A DNA stretch of 64,000 bases from Rhodobacter sp. 24-YEA-8. Lineage in GTDB: Bacteria > Pseudomonadota > Alphaproteobacteria > Rhodobacterales > Rhodobacteraceae. The notes beneath the pieces are model-generated. The model worked only from the letters and a program-made list of their open reading frames with translations, did not search any database and had not been told where the DNA came from. Each line of letters opens with the position of its first letter. Positions within the stretch are counted from its first letter, which is position 1. The stretch lies in assembly GCF_900105075.1 (NCBI RefSeq), contig NZ_FNSK01000001.1, forward strand, positions 1,563,001 to 1,627,000. The letters are read 5' to 3'. The position numbers and the translations under genes are program-made. This document shows, one piece after another, positions 1-9,038 of this stretch.

Positions 1-1
1 C

Positions 2-880
2 GAAGGATTCGTGTTCAATACCCGCAACCCGCTGTTCCAGGACTGGCGGGTGCGCGAGGCGCTGATCCAGGCCTTCCATTTCGAATTCGTCAATCAGGTG
101 ATCAATGGCGGCGTGCAGCCCCGGATCGAAAGCTATTTCTCGAACTCGCCGCTTGGCATGATCCCCGGCACCCCGGCCGAAGGGCTTGAGCGCGCGCTGC
201 TGGAGCCCTTTGCCGAGAGCCTCACGCCCGGGACGCTGGAAGGCTACCAGCTGCCCTTTGCCAGTGATGAGCGCGATTACCGCCGCAAGCTCAGGGGCTC
301 GGCGCGGCTTATGGAAGAGGCCGGCTGGCTGGTCGATGACCGGGGCGTGTTGCGCGATGCCGATGGCACCCCGTTCCGCTTTGAGATCCTTCTGAGCGTC
401 GGCCAGGACGAGCTGATCGCAGTGGCCTCGATCTGGGTCGAGGCGCTGAAACAGCTGGGCGTCGAGGCGCGGGTCTCGATCATCGACGCCGCGCAGATGC
501 GCGAACGCACCAAGGATTACAATTTCGAGGTCACCCATTACATTCGCTCGCTCTCGCTTTCGCCGGGGAATGAGCTGGTGCTCTATTGGGGTTCGGGCGG
601 CGTCACGACCCCGGGCAGCGGCAACTGGATGGGGATGAACTCGCCCGCCGCCGACGCGATGATCGCGGCCCTGTTGCGCGCCGACAATCCGGAGGACTTT
701 CAGGCCGCCGTCCGGGCGCTGGACCGAATCATGACGGCCGGGCGCTATGTCATGCCGATCTGGTATTCCGACCGCGCCCGCATCGCGCATCGCAAAGAGC
801 TGCACTATCCGGCAAAAATCCCACTCTATGGCGACTGGAACGGGTTCCAGCCGGATACATGGTGGTATCAGGCCGATTGA
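2..880 (+). CDS. Peptide-type ABC transporter substrate-binding protein, C-terminal part (5' end outside window)
   Basis: This is the C-terminal ~293 residues of a family 5 extracellular solute-binding protein, the periplasmic receptor of an oligopeptide/dipeptide-type ABC importer. The reading frame is open through the left edge of the window. The GTG at 11 lies inside a conserved stretch (GFVFNTRNPLFQDWRVREAL) and is not a start. The pattern of small aromatic-rich segments and the end (PDTWWYQAD) fits the YejA/microcin C-type branch of this family. No permease or ATPase gene follows, so its partners must lie upstream of the window. Membership of the superfamily is clear; the ligand is not predictable. 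Confidence 0.88.
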   Translation, partial: EGFVFNTRNPLFQDWRVREALIQAFHFEFVNQVINGGVQPRIESYFSNSPLGMIPGTPAEGLERALLEPFAESLTPGTLEGYQLPFASDERDYRRKLRGSARLMEEAGWLVDDRGVLRDADGTPFRFEILLSVGQDELIAVASIWVEALKQLGVEARVSIIDAAQMRERTKDYNFEVTHYIRSLSLSPGNELVLYWGSGGVTTPGSGNWMGMNSPAADAMIAALLRADNPEDFQAAVRALDRIMTAGRYVMPIWYSDRARIAHRKELHYPAKIPLYGDWNGFQPDTWWYQAD

Positions 881-959
881 GTGGCTATATTCTCGTGCAG
901 AAAATCGGGTTCGGGGCCGCGCAGATGGTCCGGCCTTTGGGCAGAAAGGCAGTAAGATC

Positions 960-1076
960 ATGAAAAAACTTCTTCTTCTTGGTGCGCTTGTCGCAGGGCT
1001 TGCAGGCTGCAACACGGTTGCGGGCGTGGGCGACGATGTCTCGGGCGGCGCGCGCACCGTGCAGGGCTGGTTCTGA
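960..1076 (+). CDS. Entericidin-like small lipoprotein (38 aa)
   Basis: A 38-residue protein begins with MKKLLLLGALVAGLAGC: a lysine-rich start, a hydrophobic core and a lipobox (LAGC), so it should be processed by signal peptidase II and lipidated on Cys17. The mature part contains the DDVSGGARTVQGWF stretch seen in entericidin A/B-family proteins. Entericidins are tiny cell-envelope lipoproteins linked to stationary-phase or envelope stress in enterobacteria; the role here is inferred only from similarity. A purine-rich AAGGCAG stretch lies about 8 bases upstream of the ATG. The gene stands alone between the binding protein and the acyl-CoA ligase. Confidence 0.75.
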   Translation: MKKLLLLGALVAGLAGCNTVAGVGDDVSGGARTVQGWF

Positions 1077-1371
1077 GGCGCTTTCGGTCAAGGGCTTCCG
1101 GCTCTGACCTGAACGCATCTGCGACGACCGCGCCCTTTGGGAGAGCGGTTTCCTGACTTTCCCGACACCACGGGGACCATCCCCTTTCATGCGCCGTCCG
1201 ACTGCGTGTCGGCCACAGGGCTGTGGCACGACTTCGGGGCTGATTTTCTTCCGGTTACACTAAGCCCTCCATGCCTGTGACAGCCCGCGCCCTGGCTTGT
1301 ACCGGGTCGGGCTGCGGACTATGCCGGACGCAGCCGCTTTGCCCCCGCATCCTGCACCGGAGGCCGTCTCG
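1077..1371. other. Intergenic region, 295 bp
   Basis: I see no convincing gene here. It contains a short perfect inverted repeat (GCCACAG/CTGTGGC, 1212-1227) with only a 2-base spacer and no T-run, so it is not a good intrinsic terminator. A GGAGG at 1359-1363 serves the following gene. Confidence 0.5.
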
Positions 1372-2904
1372 ATGATGGACTATACCGACCCCAGCCGTTT
1401 CAACCTCGCAGAACATGTGCTGCGCGCCGGGGCGACGACGCCCGACAAGGTCGCGCTGGCGGTTCTGAGCCTGACGGGTGCGACACGCTGGAGCTATGCG
1501 CAGCTGATCGCCTCGGTCCGGGGGCTTGCGGGCTGGCTGCTGGATGAAGGGCTGCAGCCCGGTGACCGGCTGCTCCTGCGGCTGGGGAATACACCGGATT
1601 ATCCGCTTTGTTATCTTGGCGCGATGGCGGCTGGGCTCGTGCCCGTCGCGACCTCGCCCCTTCTGACCGGGCCTGAAATCACCCGTATGGCCGCGCAGGT
1701 CAGCCCTCAGGCGGTGATCGCCGGCGAAGGCATCGCCTGCCCCGACGGGCCGCGCCGCCTGACCCCGCCACCCACGCCCGAGACCCTGCCCCCCGCCGAC
1801 TGGCATTACGGCCCGGCGGAGCGCGAGGCTTACATCGTTTTCACCTCAGGCACTTCCGGCACGCCGCTGGCGGTACGCCACGCCCATCGCGCCATTCTCG
1901 GCCGCCAGCCGATGCATGACGGCTGGGAGGGGCTGCGGCAAGAGGACCGGCTTTTGCATTCGGGCGCCTTCAACTGGACCTATACGATGGGAACCGGTCT
2001 GATGGACCCCTGGACGGTCGGGGCGACCGCGCTGATTGCTGCGCCGGATATCGCACCGGAACAGCTCGCTCTGGTGCTCAGACGCCATGATGCGACGATC
2101 TTCGCCTCGGTCCCCGCGATCTTCCGCCGCCTGCTGCGGGGGCCGCTGCCCGCGCTCCCGCGCCTGCGACACGCGCTTTGCGCCGGTGAAGCACTGCCCC
2201 CCGCCCTGCGCAGCGACTGGCAGGCGAAGACCGGAACCGACATCCATGAAGCCCTCGGGATGAGCGAGGTTTCGACCTTTCTCTCCGGCAGTCCCGCCCG
2301 CCCCGCCCCCACGGGAAGCTGCGGCTTTCCCCAGCCCGGCCGCCGCATCGCAGTGCTGGATGATGCGGGCCAGCCGGTCGCCCCGGGCGAGACCGGCCAT
2401 CTCGCCATCGCAACCGATGATCCGGGGCTCATGCTGTCATATGAGGGCTGCGCTGCCCCCTCAGGGGCCTGGTTCACCACCGGAGATCTTGTCGCAACCG
2501 ATGCGGCCGGCGCCTTCCATTATCAGGGCCGCGCCGATGAGATGATGAATGCGGGCGGCATCCGCGTCAGCCCGCGCGAAGTCGAGATCGCCTTGGCCGG
2601 CCTCCCCGGGATCACCGAACTGGCCGTGGCCGAAATCGAGCCTCCAGGCGCCACCCCGGGCAGCGGCACCCGCATCATTGCGTGTTTTTACGCAGGCGAG
2701 GCTGTGTCTGATCGCACCGCAAATGACTTTGCAGCCGCGCGCCTCGCGCGCTATAAGTGCCCGCGCGCATGGATACCGCTCTCATCCCTCGGGCTGACGG
2801 AATTGCCGCGTGGTCCGACCGGCAAAGTGCTCCGCCGCCGTCTCGTGGCCTTGTGTATGGAGACGGGTTTTCATTCCCCCCCGAGCCGGAAAGCCTCAAC
2901 ATGA
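1372..2904 (+). CDS. AMP-binding acyl-CoA ligase family protein
   Basis: A 510-residue adenylate-forming enzyme (ANL superfamily), expected to activate a carboxylic acid as acyl-AMP and pass it to CoA. The phosphate-binding loop is visible as FTSGTSGTPLAV (about residue 160), followed by the GEALPPALR and GMSEVSTF segments, the hinge TTGDLVATD and the C-terminal PTGKVLRRR with the catalytic lysine. The lysine that normally follows the proline in the P-loop motif is leucine here, which is unusual. The start at 1372 is chosen because GGAGG lies 8 bases upstream. The stop codon overlaps the start of the next gene (ATGA), indicating translational coupling. The acyl substrate is unknown; benzoate/medium-chain-type ligases are possible. 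Confidence 0.85.
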   Translation: MMDYTDPSRFNLAEHVLRAGATTPDKVALAVLSLTGATRWSYAQLIASVRGLAGWLLDEGLQPGDRLLLRLGNTPDYPLCYLGAMAAGLVPVATSPLLTGPEITRMAAQVSPQAVIAGEGIACPDGPRRLTPPPTPETLPPADWHYGPAEREAYIVFTSGTSGTPLAVRHAHRAILGRQPMHDGWEGLRQEDRLLHSGAFNWTYTMGTGLMDPWTVGATALIAAPDIAPEQLALVLRRHDATIFASVPAIFRRLLRGPLPALPRLRHALCAGEALPPALRSDWQAKTGTDIHEALGMSEVSTFLSGSPARPAPTGSCGFPQPGRRIAVLDDAGQPVAPGETGHLAIATDDPGLMLSYEGCAAPSGAWFTTGDLVATDAAGAFHYQGRADEMMNAGGIRVSPREVEIALAGLPGITELAVAEIEPPGATPGSGTRIIACFYAGEAVSDRTANDFAAARLARYKCPRAWIPLSSLGLTELPRGPTGKVLRRRLVALCMETGFHSPPSRKAST

Positions 2905-3560
2905 CCATCGACGTAACCCGGCCTGACGTCAGGCTGGACATCTTCATCGACCCCGTCTGCCCCTGGTGCCATATCGGGATGCAGAACCTCGAACGTGCGC
3001 TTGCCGCCGCACCCGGGCATCCGTTCCGCCTGCAATGGCACCCGTTCCGGCTGAACCCCGATATCCCCGCCGAAGGCGTCGACAAGCGCAGCTATCTCGC
3101 TGCCCGTTTCGGGGGCGAGGAAAAGGTCAACGAGGTCAATGAACGTCTGCGCCAGGTGGCCCGTGACGCCGGGGGAGAGATCGACCCCGACCGCCCGTCA
3201 CGCATTCCCAATACGCTTGACGCGCATCGGCTGATCGACTGGGCCGGGATCGAAGGCGTGCAGCATGAGGTTGTCACCCTCATCCTCCAGGCCTATTGGG
3301 ACGAAGGCCGTGACATCGGTGATGCCGAAGTGCTGGCTGATATCGCCGCCAGCGCCGGCATGAACCGGGCGGCGACGCTCCGGCTTTTGCAGTCGGATGC
3401 CGATAAATCAGAGCTGATCGCCCGCGAAGGCGAGGCGCGCCGCAAAGGTGTGAACGCGGTGCCCACCTTCCTCGTCGCACAGCAATATGTCGTAAACGGA
3501 GCTCAACCCCCTGAATTCTGGGGGAATGTGATCCAGGAAATAACAAAGACCGAAATATGA
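2901..3560 (+). CDS. DsbA/FrnE-family thiol oxidoreductase
   Basis: A 219-residue protein of the DsbA-like FrnE/2-hydroxychromene-2-carboxylate isomerase superfamily. The redox motif CPWC is at residues 20-23, just after the first beta strand (DIFIDPVCPWC), and the cis-proline loop (NAVPTFLV) is near the C-terminus. It has no signal peptide, so it is cytoplasmic, as expected for FrnE-type proteins. Its ATG overlaps the ligase stop, and its own stop overlaps the next start, so the three genes 1372-4789 form one coupled unit. The substrate cannot be deduced. Confidence 0.88.
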   Translation: MTIDVTRPDVRLDIFIDPVCPWCHIGMQNLERALAAAPGHPFRLQWHPFRLNPDIPAEGVDKRSYLAARFGGEEKVNEVNERLRQVARDAGGEIDPDRPSRIPNTLDAHRLIDWAGIEGVQHEVVTLILQAYWDEGRDIGDAEVLADIAASAGMNRAATLRLLQSDADKSELIAREGEARRKGVNAVPTFLVAQQYVVNGAQPPEFWGNVIQEITKTEI

Positions 3561-4789
3561 AAACTCCGAACAGCCCGCGCGCTACGGGCCCCAATCACGC
3601 GAAACCGGCGCTGAGCCAGCCCGAATTCATCGCGCTGATTGCCATGCTTTTCGCGACCATCGCGCTGTCCATCGACGCGATGCTGCCCGCGATCACCGAT
3701 ATCGGCAAGCTCCTCTCTCCCGAGGCGCCCAATCGCGCCATGCTGATCATCGGCGCCTTCTTCCTCGGGATGGGGCTGGGCACCTTTGTCTCGGGCCCGC
3801 TCTCTGATGCCTGGGGCCGCAAACCGGTGATGATGATCGGCGGCGCGGTCTATTGCGCGGCCTCGCTGGTCTGCTACTTCGCCGGCTCGCTCGAAATGCT
3901 GATCGTGGCCCGTGTGGTTCAGGGCATCGGCGCTGCCGGCCCGCGCACGGTCTCGCTTGCTATGGTGCGCGACATGTATAGCGGCCGCGAAATGGCCCGG
4001 ATCATGTCCTTTGCGATGATGATCTTCATGGTCGCCCCGGCCATTGCCCCCCTGATGGGTCAGGCCGTGATCCATCTTGCCGACTGGCACGCGATCTTCC
4101 TTGTCTTCGTGCTATTCTCGCTGGTCAGCCTTGTCTGGCTTGGCCTGCGTCAGCCCGAAACCCTGCCGGTGAGCGACCGCATCCCGCTGAATATGCCCCG
4201 TCTGATCGCTTCGGCAAAGGACATGTTCTCGCATCGCGTCGTGGTGGTGACGATCCTGATCCAGGCGCTGGTGATGGCGGTGCTGGTCTCGCTGCTTTCC
4301 TCGATCTCGCCGGTCTTCGAACAGCATTTCGAGCGCGGCGCGGAATTCCCGCTCTGGTTCGCGCTGGCGGCCGGTTTCTCGGCGATGGGCTCACTTGCGA
4401 ATGCGCGTCTCGTGATGACCGTGGGCATGCGCCGCGTGATCACGCTGACCTTTTCGGGGGTTCTGCTGGTCTCGGTCCTCGTGCTGGCCTCGCTGCTCTG
4501 GATCGCCCTGCCACAGGAGCTGGAATTCACCCTGTTCATGGTCTGGATCATCAGCCTCTTTTGCATGATGAGCCTGACGATGGGCAATCTCAACGCCCTC
4601 GCGATGGAGCCGGTGGGCCATATCGCAGGCTTTGCCGCCTCGATCATGGCGGGGGTCTCGACCGTATTGTCGGTGATCATCTCGTTGCCGGTCACGCAGA
4701 GCTTTTCCGGCAGCCATCTGCCGCTGGTGGCAGGTTCGGTGGTCTTCCTCGGCCTCGCCCTCGCCCTGATGCGGCTGGCGAAACGCTGA
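3557..4789 (+). CDS. Bcr/CflA-type MFS efflux transporter
   Basis: A 410-residue major facilitator with about 12 hydrophobic segments. The motif between helices 2 and 3 (GPLSDAWGRKPVMM) and the helix 4-5 stretch (ARVVQGIGAAGPRTVSLAMVRD) match the Bcr/CflA drug-proton antiporter branch. It should sit in the inner membrane and export a small molecule. The ATG overlaps the preceding stop by 4 bases, and a symmetrical hairpin at 4851-4883 ends the transcript. The co-transcribed ligase and oxidoreductase suggest that a carboxylic compound could be the cargo, but this is only inference. Confidence 0.88.
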   Translation: MKTPNSPRATGPNHAKPALSQPEFIALIAMLFATIALSIDAMLPAITDIGKLLSPEAPNRAMLIIGAFFLGMGLGTFVSGPLSDAWGRKPVMMIGGAVYCAASLVCYFAGSLEMLIVARVVQGIGAAGPRTVSLAMVRDMYSGREMARIMSFAMMIFMVAPAIAPLMGQAVIHLADWHAIFLVFVLFSLVSLVWLGLRQPETLPVSDRIPLNMPRLIASAKDMFSHRVVVVTILIQALVMAVLVSLLSSISPVFEQHFERGAEFPLWFALAAGFSAMGSLANARLVMTVGMRRVITLTFSGVLLVSVLVLASLLWIALPQELEFTLFMVWIISLFCMMSLTMGNLNALAMEPVGHIAGFAASIMAGVSTVLSVIISLPVTQSFSGSHLPLVAGSVVFLGLALALMRLAKR

Positions 4790-4850
4790 TCCTGTGCAGG
4801 GGTCAGCCATTTCCACCCGGTCAAATGCTTCCGCCGGAAATACGTAAATC

Positions 4851-4883
4851 AAAAGGCGCGCGGTTACTTACCGCGCGCCTTTT
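4851..4883. terminator. Bidirectional intrinsic terminator overlapping the mfd stop codon
   Basis: A perfect 13-bp inverted repeat, AAAAGGCGCGCGG (4851-4863) and CCGCGCGCCTTTT (4871-4883), with a 7-base loop. The loop carries the mfd stop codon, and one arm encodes the last residues of Mfd. A-runs and T-runs flank both sides, so it should stop both the + strand MFS transcript and the - strand mfd transcript. Confidence 0.85.
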
Positions 4884-7800
4884 CCGCAAGATCCCGGGCA
4901 ATCGCGAAAGCCCCCCGGATCCGCTCGGCTTCGGTCTTCATCTCGCCCAGCAGCACGATCTTATTGCCCTGCACCTTCGCGGCCGGTCCCTGGGCTTTCA
5001 GGAACTCCACCAGCCCCGCCGGATTGGCAAATCGGTCATTCTGGAAGGTCAGCGTGGCACCTTTCGGCCCGGCATCCAGCCGGTTGATCCCCGCCTTTTT
5101 CGCCATCGCCTTGATGCGCACGATCAGCATGAGCGTGTTCACCTCTTTCGGGATCGCGCCGAACCGGTCGATCAGCTCGGCGGCAAAGCCCTCCAGCTCG
5201 ACTTTTGAGCTCAGCCCCGACAGACGGCGATAAAGCCCCAGCCGGATATCCAGATCGGGAATATAAGTTTCCGGAATCATGACCGGCACATTGAGGTTCA
5301 GCTGCGGTGACCAGTCGTCCGAAACATCCGCCAACCCGTCAATCTCGCCCGATTTCAGCTTTGCAATCGTCTCTTCCAGCATGTGCTGATAGAGTTCATA
5401 GCCGACCTCACGGATATGGCCCGACTGTTCCTCACCCAGCAGATTGCCGGCCCCGCGCAGGTCGAGGTCGTGGCTGGCCAGGTTGAACCCGGCGCCGAGA
5501 CTGTCGAAACTCGCGAGCAATTTCAGCCGTTTCGAGGCCTGCGGTGTCAGGATCATCCGGGGCCGCGTCGTGAGGTAACAATAGGCGCGGGTCTTGGAGC
5601 GGCCCACCCGCCCCCGGATCTGATAAAGCTGGCTCAGCCCGAACATATCGGCGCGATGCACGATCATCGTATTTGCGGTCGGGATATCCAGACCGGATTC
5701 AACGATGGTCGTCGCCACCAGCACATCGAACCGCCCGTCATAGAACTGGTTCATCCGCTCATCGAGATCGCCCGCCGCCAGCTGGCCATGCGCGATGACG
5801 TAAGACACTTCCGGCACATGCGCCTTGAGGAATTCCTCGATCTCAGGGATGTCGGAAACACGCGGCACCACGAAGAAGGATTGCCCGCCGCGATAGCGTT
5901 CGCGCAGCAGCGCCTCGCGCAGCGTCACCGCGTCGAATTCAGAGACATAGGTGCGGATCGCCAGGCGGTCCACCGGCGGTGTTGCGATGATGGAAAGATC
6001 GCGCACCCCGGTCAACGACAGTTGCAGCGTGCGCGGAATCGGCGTCGCCGTCAGCGTCAGAACATGCACCTCGGAGCGCATCTCTTTCAGGCGTTCCTTA
6101 TGCGACACGCCGAAATGCTGTTCCTCGTCGATGATCAGCAGGCCGAGGTTTTTCAGCGAGACCCCTTTCGCCAGCAGCGCATGGGTGCCGACGACGATAT
6201 CGACGCCGCCCTCTGCGAGACCCTTGCGGGTCTCTGCGGCCTCTTTCGCGCTGACAAAGCGCGACAGCGGCCGCACATTCAGCGGAAAGCCCCGGAACCG
6301 TTCGGCGAAACTGCGGTAATGCTGGCGCGCGAGCAGCGTGGTCGGGCAGATCACGGCGACCTGCATCCCCGCCATCGCCGCCACAAAGGCCGCGCGCATC
6401 GCAACCTCGGTCTTGCCAAAGCCCACATCGCCGACAATCAGCCGGTCCATGGGCGAGCCCTTTTCCAGATCCCCCACCACATCGGCAATCGCCGAAAGCT
6501 GGTCATCGGTCTCGGGCCAGGGGAAGCGGGCGGCAAAGGCCTCCCATGCCGAATGTGGCGCCTCAAGGATCGGGGCCGAACGCAGCATCCGCTCTGCCGC
6601 GACCCGCATCAGCTTGTCGGCGATCTCACGGATACGTTCCTTGAGCTTTGCCTTCTTCGCCTGCCAGGCACCACCGCCAAGCCGGTCCAGCAGCCCCTCT
6701 TCATGGCCGTAGCGCGACAGCAGTTCGATATTCTCTACGGGGAGGTAAAGCTTTGCCTCTTCGGCATATTCGATCATCACCATCGCATGGGGCGCGCCAA
6801 GCGCGGTGATGGTCTCGATCCCCAGATAGCGCCCGACGCCATGTTCGACATGGACGACCAGATCGCCCACGGAAAGGCTGTCGACCTCGCGCAGGAAATT
6901 CTCGGCCTTGCGCTTGCGGGCCGGTTTCCCGACCAGCCGGTCGCCCAGCACATCCTGTTCCGAGATGACGGCAAGGCCCCTGGCGGTGAAGCCCGCCTCC
7001 AGCGCCCATATGATCTGATGCACATGGCCCGCGCCTTTTGCGGGCGGCTTTTCGATGGCGCGCAGATCCCGGATCGTTTCGGTCGCGATCTTCTGATCCG
7101 ACAAAAGCCCGCGCAGACGTTCCAGCGCGCCTTCCGACCAGGAGGCCAGCACGACATGGCGATCACCGCGAAGCGCGCGAATGTGATCGGCCAGTGCCTC
7201 GAACAGATTGATGCTTTCCTGCTGGCGTTCGGGGGCGAAGCTTCGCCCTGCCCGCCCACCCGCATCCAGCACCGACGGCCCCGGGCTTTGTGCCAGCGGC
7301 GACAGCCGGATCTCGCGCCGGTTGATCAATGTGGCCTTCCAGGCGTCCTCATCCAGATAGAGGCCCTGCGGCTGCACCGGCTTATAGGGGCTGTCCATCT
7401 TTGCCCGGGCCGCCATCGCGTCAGTGCGGGCGTCATAGGCATCCTCGACCGCCTCCCAGCGGGCGAGCTGCATCGGGACAACCTGGTCATCCAGCATCAC
7501 GGTGGCGTCGGGCAGGTAGTCGAACACCGTCTCCAGCCGCTCATGGAAGAAGGGCAGCCAATGCTCCATCCCCTGATGTTTGCGCCCGGCGCTGACCGCC
7601 TCGTAAAGCGGATCATCCGAGCCACCGGCGCCGAATTCCACCCGGTAATTCTGCCGGAACCGGCTGATCGCAGCCTCGTCAAGGATCACCTCGGACATCG
7701 GCGCGAATTCGACCGATTTCAGCTTTTCCGTGGTGCGCTGGCTGGTCGCGTCAAAGCGGCGGATGCCATCAAGCTGATCGCCGAAGAAATCCAGCCGCAC

Positions 7801-8313
7801 CGGTCCGCCAACCCCGGGCGGCCAGATATCGACGATACCGCCCCTGAGCGCGTAATCCCCGGTTTCGGCCACGGTCGAGACCGGCGTGAACCCCATCCGG
7901 GCCAGAAAATCCCTGAGCCGCTTTTCATCGACCCGGTCGCCAAGCTTCGCCTGGAACGAAGATGCCCGCACCACTTCGCGTGCCGGAATCCGCTGCGTGG
8001 CGGCGTTCAGCGTGGTGATCAGGACAAAGGCGCCCGCCATGCCATCGGCCAGCGCCGCCAGCACCGACATGCGGCGCGCGGATGTCTCGGGATTGGGCGA
8101 GACCCGGTCATAGGGCAGACAATCCCAGGCCGGGAAGTTCAGGACCGGCACGCCCGGCGCGAAAGCCGCGAGCGCGACCCGCATCGCTTCGGCCCGCTTG
8201 TCATCGCGCGCAACAAAAATTACCGGCGCCCCGCGCTCAAGCTCACGCGCAAGCAGGTGCCCGTCATAGCCCTCGGGGGCGCCTCCGAGAATGATCGGCA
8301 GACGTGTGGTCAT
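4864..8313 (-). CDS. mfd: Transcription-repair coupling factor Mfd
   Basis: A 1149-residue protein with the full Mfd architecture. It has a UvrB-like N-terminal module, an RNA polymerase interacting CarD-like domain (SVGDLVVHVEHGVGRYLG, about residue 480), and a RecG-like translocase with Walker A GDVGFGKTE (about 630), DEEQHFG (about 730) and LTATPIPRTL. These are followed by the helicase C motif with GRVGRS and the C-terminal D7 region. Mfd displaces RNA polymerase stalled at DNA lesions and recruits UvrA. The length is normal. It follows the small membrane protein gene at 8340-8864 by 26 bases on the same strand and is probably co-transcribed with it. Confidence 0.97.
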   Translation of the reverse strand: MTTRLPIILGGAPEGYDGHLLARELERGAPVIFVARDDKRAEAMRVALAAFAPGVPVLNFPAWDCLPYDRVSPNPETSARRMSVLAALADGMAGAFVLITTLNAATQRIPAREVVRASSFQAKLGDRVDEKRLRDFLARMGFTPVSTVAETGDYALRGGIVDIWPPGVGGPVRLDFFGDQLDGIRRFDATSQRTTEKLKSVEFAPMSEVILDEAAISRFRQNYRVEFGAGGSDDPLYEAVSAGRKHQGMEHWLPFFHERLETVFDYLPDATVMLDDQVVPMQLARWEAVEDAYDARTDAMAARAKMDSPYKPVQPQGLYLDEDAWKATLINRREIRLSPLAQSPGPSVLDAGGRAGRSFAPERQQESINLFEALADHIRALRGDRHVVLASWSEGALERLRGLLSDQKIATETIRDLRAIEKPPAKGAGHVHQIIWALEAGFTARGLAVISEQDVLGDRLVGKPARKRKAENFLREVDSLSVGDLVVHVEHGVGRYLGIETITALGAPHAMVMIEYAEEAKLYLPVENIELLSRYGHEEGLLDRLGGGAWQAKKAKLKERIREIADKLMRVAAERMLRSAPILEAPHSAWEAFAARFPWPETDDQLSAIADVVGDLEKGSPMDRLIVGDVGFGKTEVAMRAAFVAAMAGMQVAVICPTTLLARQHYRSFAERFRGFPLNVRPLSRFVSAKEAAETRKGLAEGGVDIVVGTHALLAKGVSLKNLGLLIIDEEQHFGVSHKERLKEMRSEVHVLTLTATPIPRTLQLSLTGVRDLSIIATPPVDRLAIRTYVSEFDAVTLREALLRERYRGGQSFFVVPRVSDIPEIEEFLKAHVPEVSYVIAHGQLAAGDLDERMNQFYDGRFDVLVATTIVESGLDIPTANTMIVHRADMFGLSQLYQIRGRVGRSKTRAYCYLTTRPRMILTPQASKRLKLLASFDSLGAGFNLASHDLDLRGAGNLLGEEQSGHIREVGYELYQHMLEETIAKLKSGEIDGLADVSDDWSPQLNLNVPVMIPETYIPDLDIRLGLYRRLSGLSSKVELEGFAAELIDRFGAIPKEVNTLMLIVRIKAMAKKAGINRLDAGPKGATLTFQNDRFANPAGLVEFLKAQGPAAKVQGNKIVLLGEMKTEAERIRGAFAIARDLAEKARGK

Positions 8314-8339
8314 GGCAGGTCAGGTAAACTCATCAGAAG

Positions 8340-8864
8340 TCAGTGGAAAACGGTATAGGACAGGTTGCGCCACATGCCGAACAGCGAGGTGATGAAGATT
8401 GCGAACATCCCCAGAACCTGCACCAGGCGGCGCAGGATCATCAGGCGACGGTTGAGCGCCTCGCCGATATTCTCGCCCGCCTCGATCCTGAGCGCGGTCC
8501 AGAGCGACATCCACCCCACCGGCACCAGCCAGACCGTCAGCAAGAACAGCGCCTGGGCGAATTCAAGCCAGTACCAGAAGGCCAGCATCGCGAGCGTGGT
8601 GAAAAAGAAAGCCACGCCGAAGAACAATGGAACGGCAGCGGTACGGGTGACATTCAGCATCCGGCGGCTGTTGATCGCGACCATGGCCTCGACATCCAGC
8701 TGCGCCTGACCGCCGATACGGCGCCCGCGCGTGATCAGGTCATAGGGCACGCCCAGTACCCAGTGACTGGCCGAAGACCACAGCACCGCCAGGACAATCC
8801 AGTACCACAGGTTAGAGAAGGATCGCAGATCGATCACTTCAGAGAGAATGCCGTAAAGCTCCAA
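8340..8864 (-). CDS. Rhodobacterales small membrane protein (often called component of SufBCD complex)
   Basis: A 174-residue integral membrane protein with about four hydrophobic segments (YWIVLAVLWSSASHWVLG, TAAVPLFFGVAFFFTTLAM, FLLTVWLVPVGW, MFAIFITSLFGMW). The reading frame is open much further upstream, but coding-like, conserved-looking sequence begins at ELYGILSEVIDLRSFSN. The best start is therefore the TTG at 8864, with a weak AAGGA 8 bases before it. From memory, proteins of this type in Rhodobacterales carry the database name component of SufBCD complex; the basis of that name is unclear to me and no suf gene is nearby. The function should be treated as unknown. Confidence 0.7.
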   Translation of the reverse strand: MELYGILSEVIDLRSFSNLWYWIVLAVLWSSASHWVLGVPYDLITRGRRIGGQAQLDVEAMVAINSRRMLNVTRTAAVPLFFGVAFFFTTLAMLAFWYWLEFAQALFLLTVWLVPVGWMSLWTALRIEAGENIGEALNRRLMILRRLVQVLGMFAIFITSLFGMWRNLSYTVFH

Positions 8865-9038
8865 GCGCGAAGAATCCTTCGTCTGTCCGATGCCGATCCC
8901 GACGGGTCTCGCTTGAAGACCCGCCCCATTCCATGGCAGGCAAGGGCACGGGCCGCAAGCCCCAAGGACGAGAGACACAAAGCAAGGCAGCCTGTCCGGC
9001 GCGATCTGTGACCGTGCCGCCATCCTGCAGGATCCGAT

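Noticed and set aside
1212..1227. Perfect short inverted repeat GCCACAG/CTGTGGC
   Set aside because: The 2-base spacer and lack of a T-run make it a poor terminator, and no gene end is near. It is probably a chance GC palindrome.
5383..8358. Very long open frame (991 codons) on the plus strand opposite mfd
   Set aside because: It is the antisense shadow of mfd. Its protein is rich in Arg, His and Gln with no domain pattern, as expected for reverse-strand reading of a high-GC gene.
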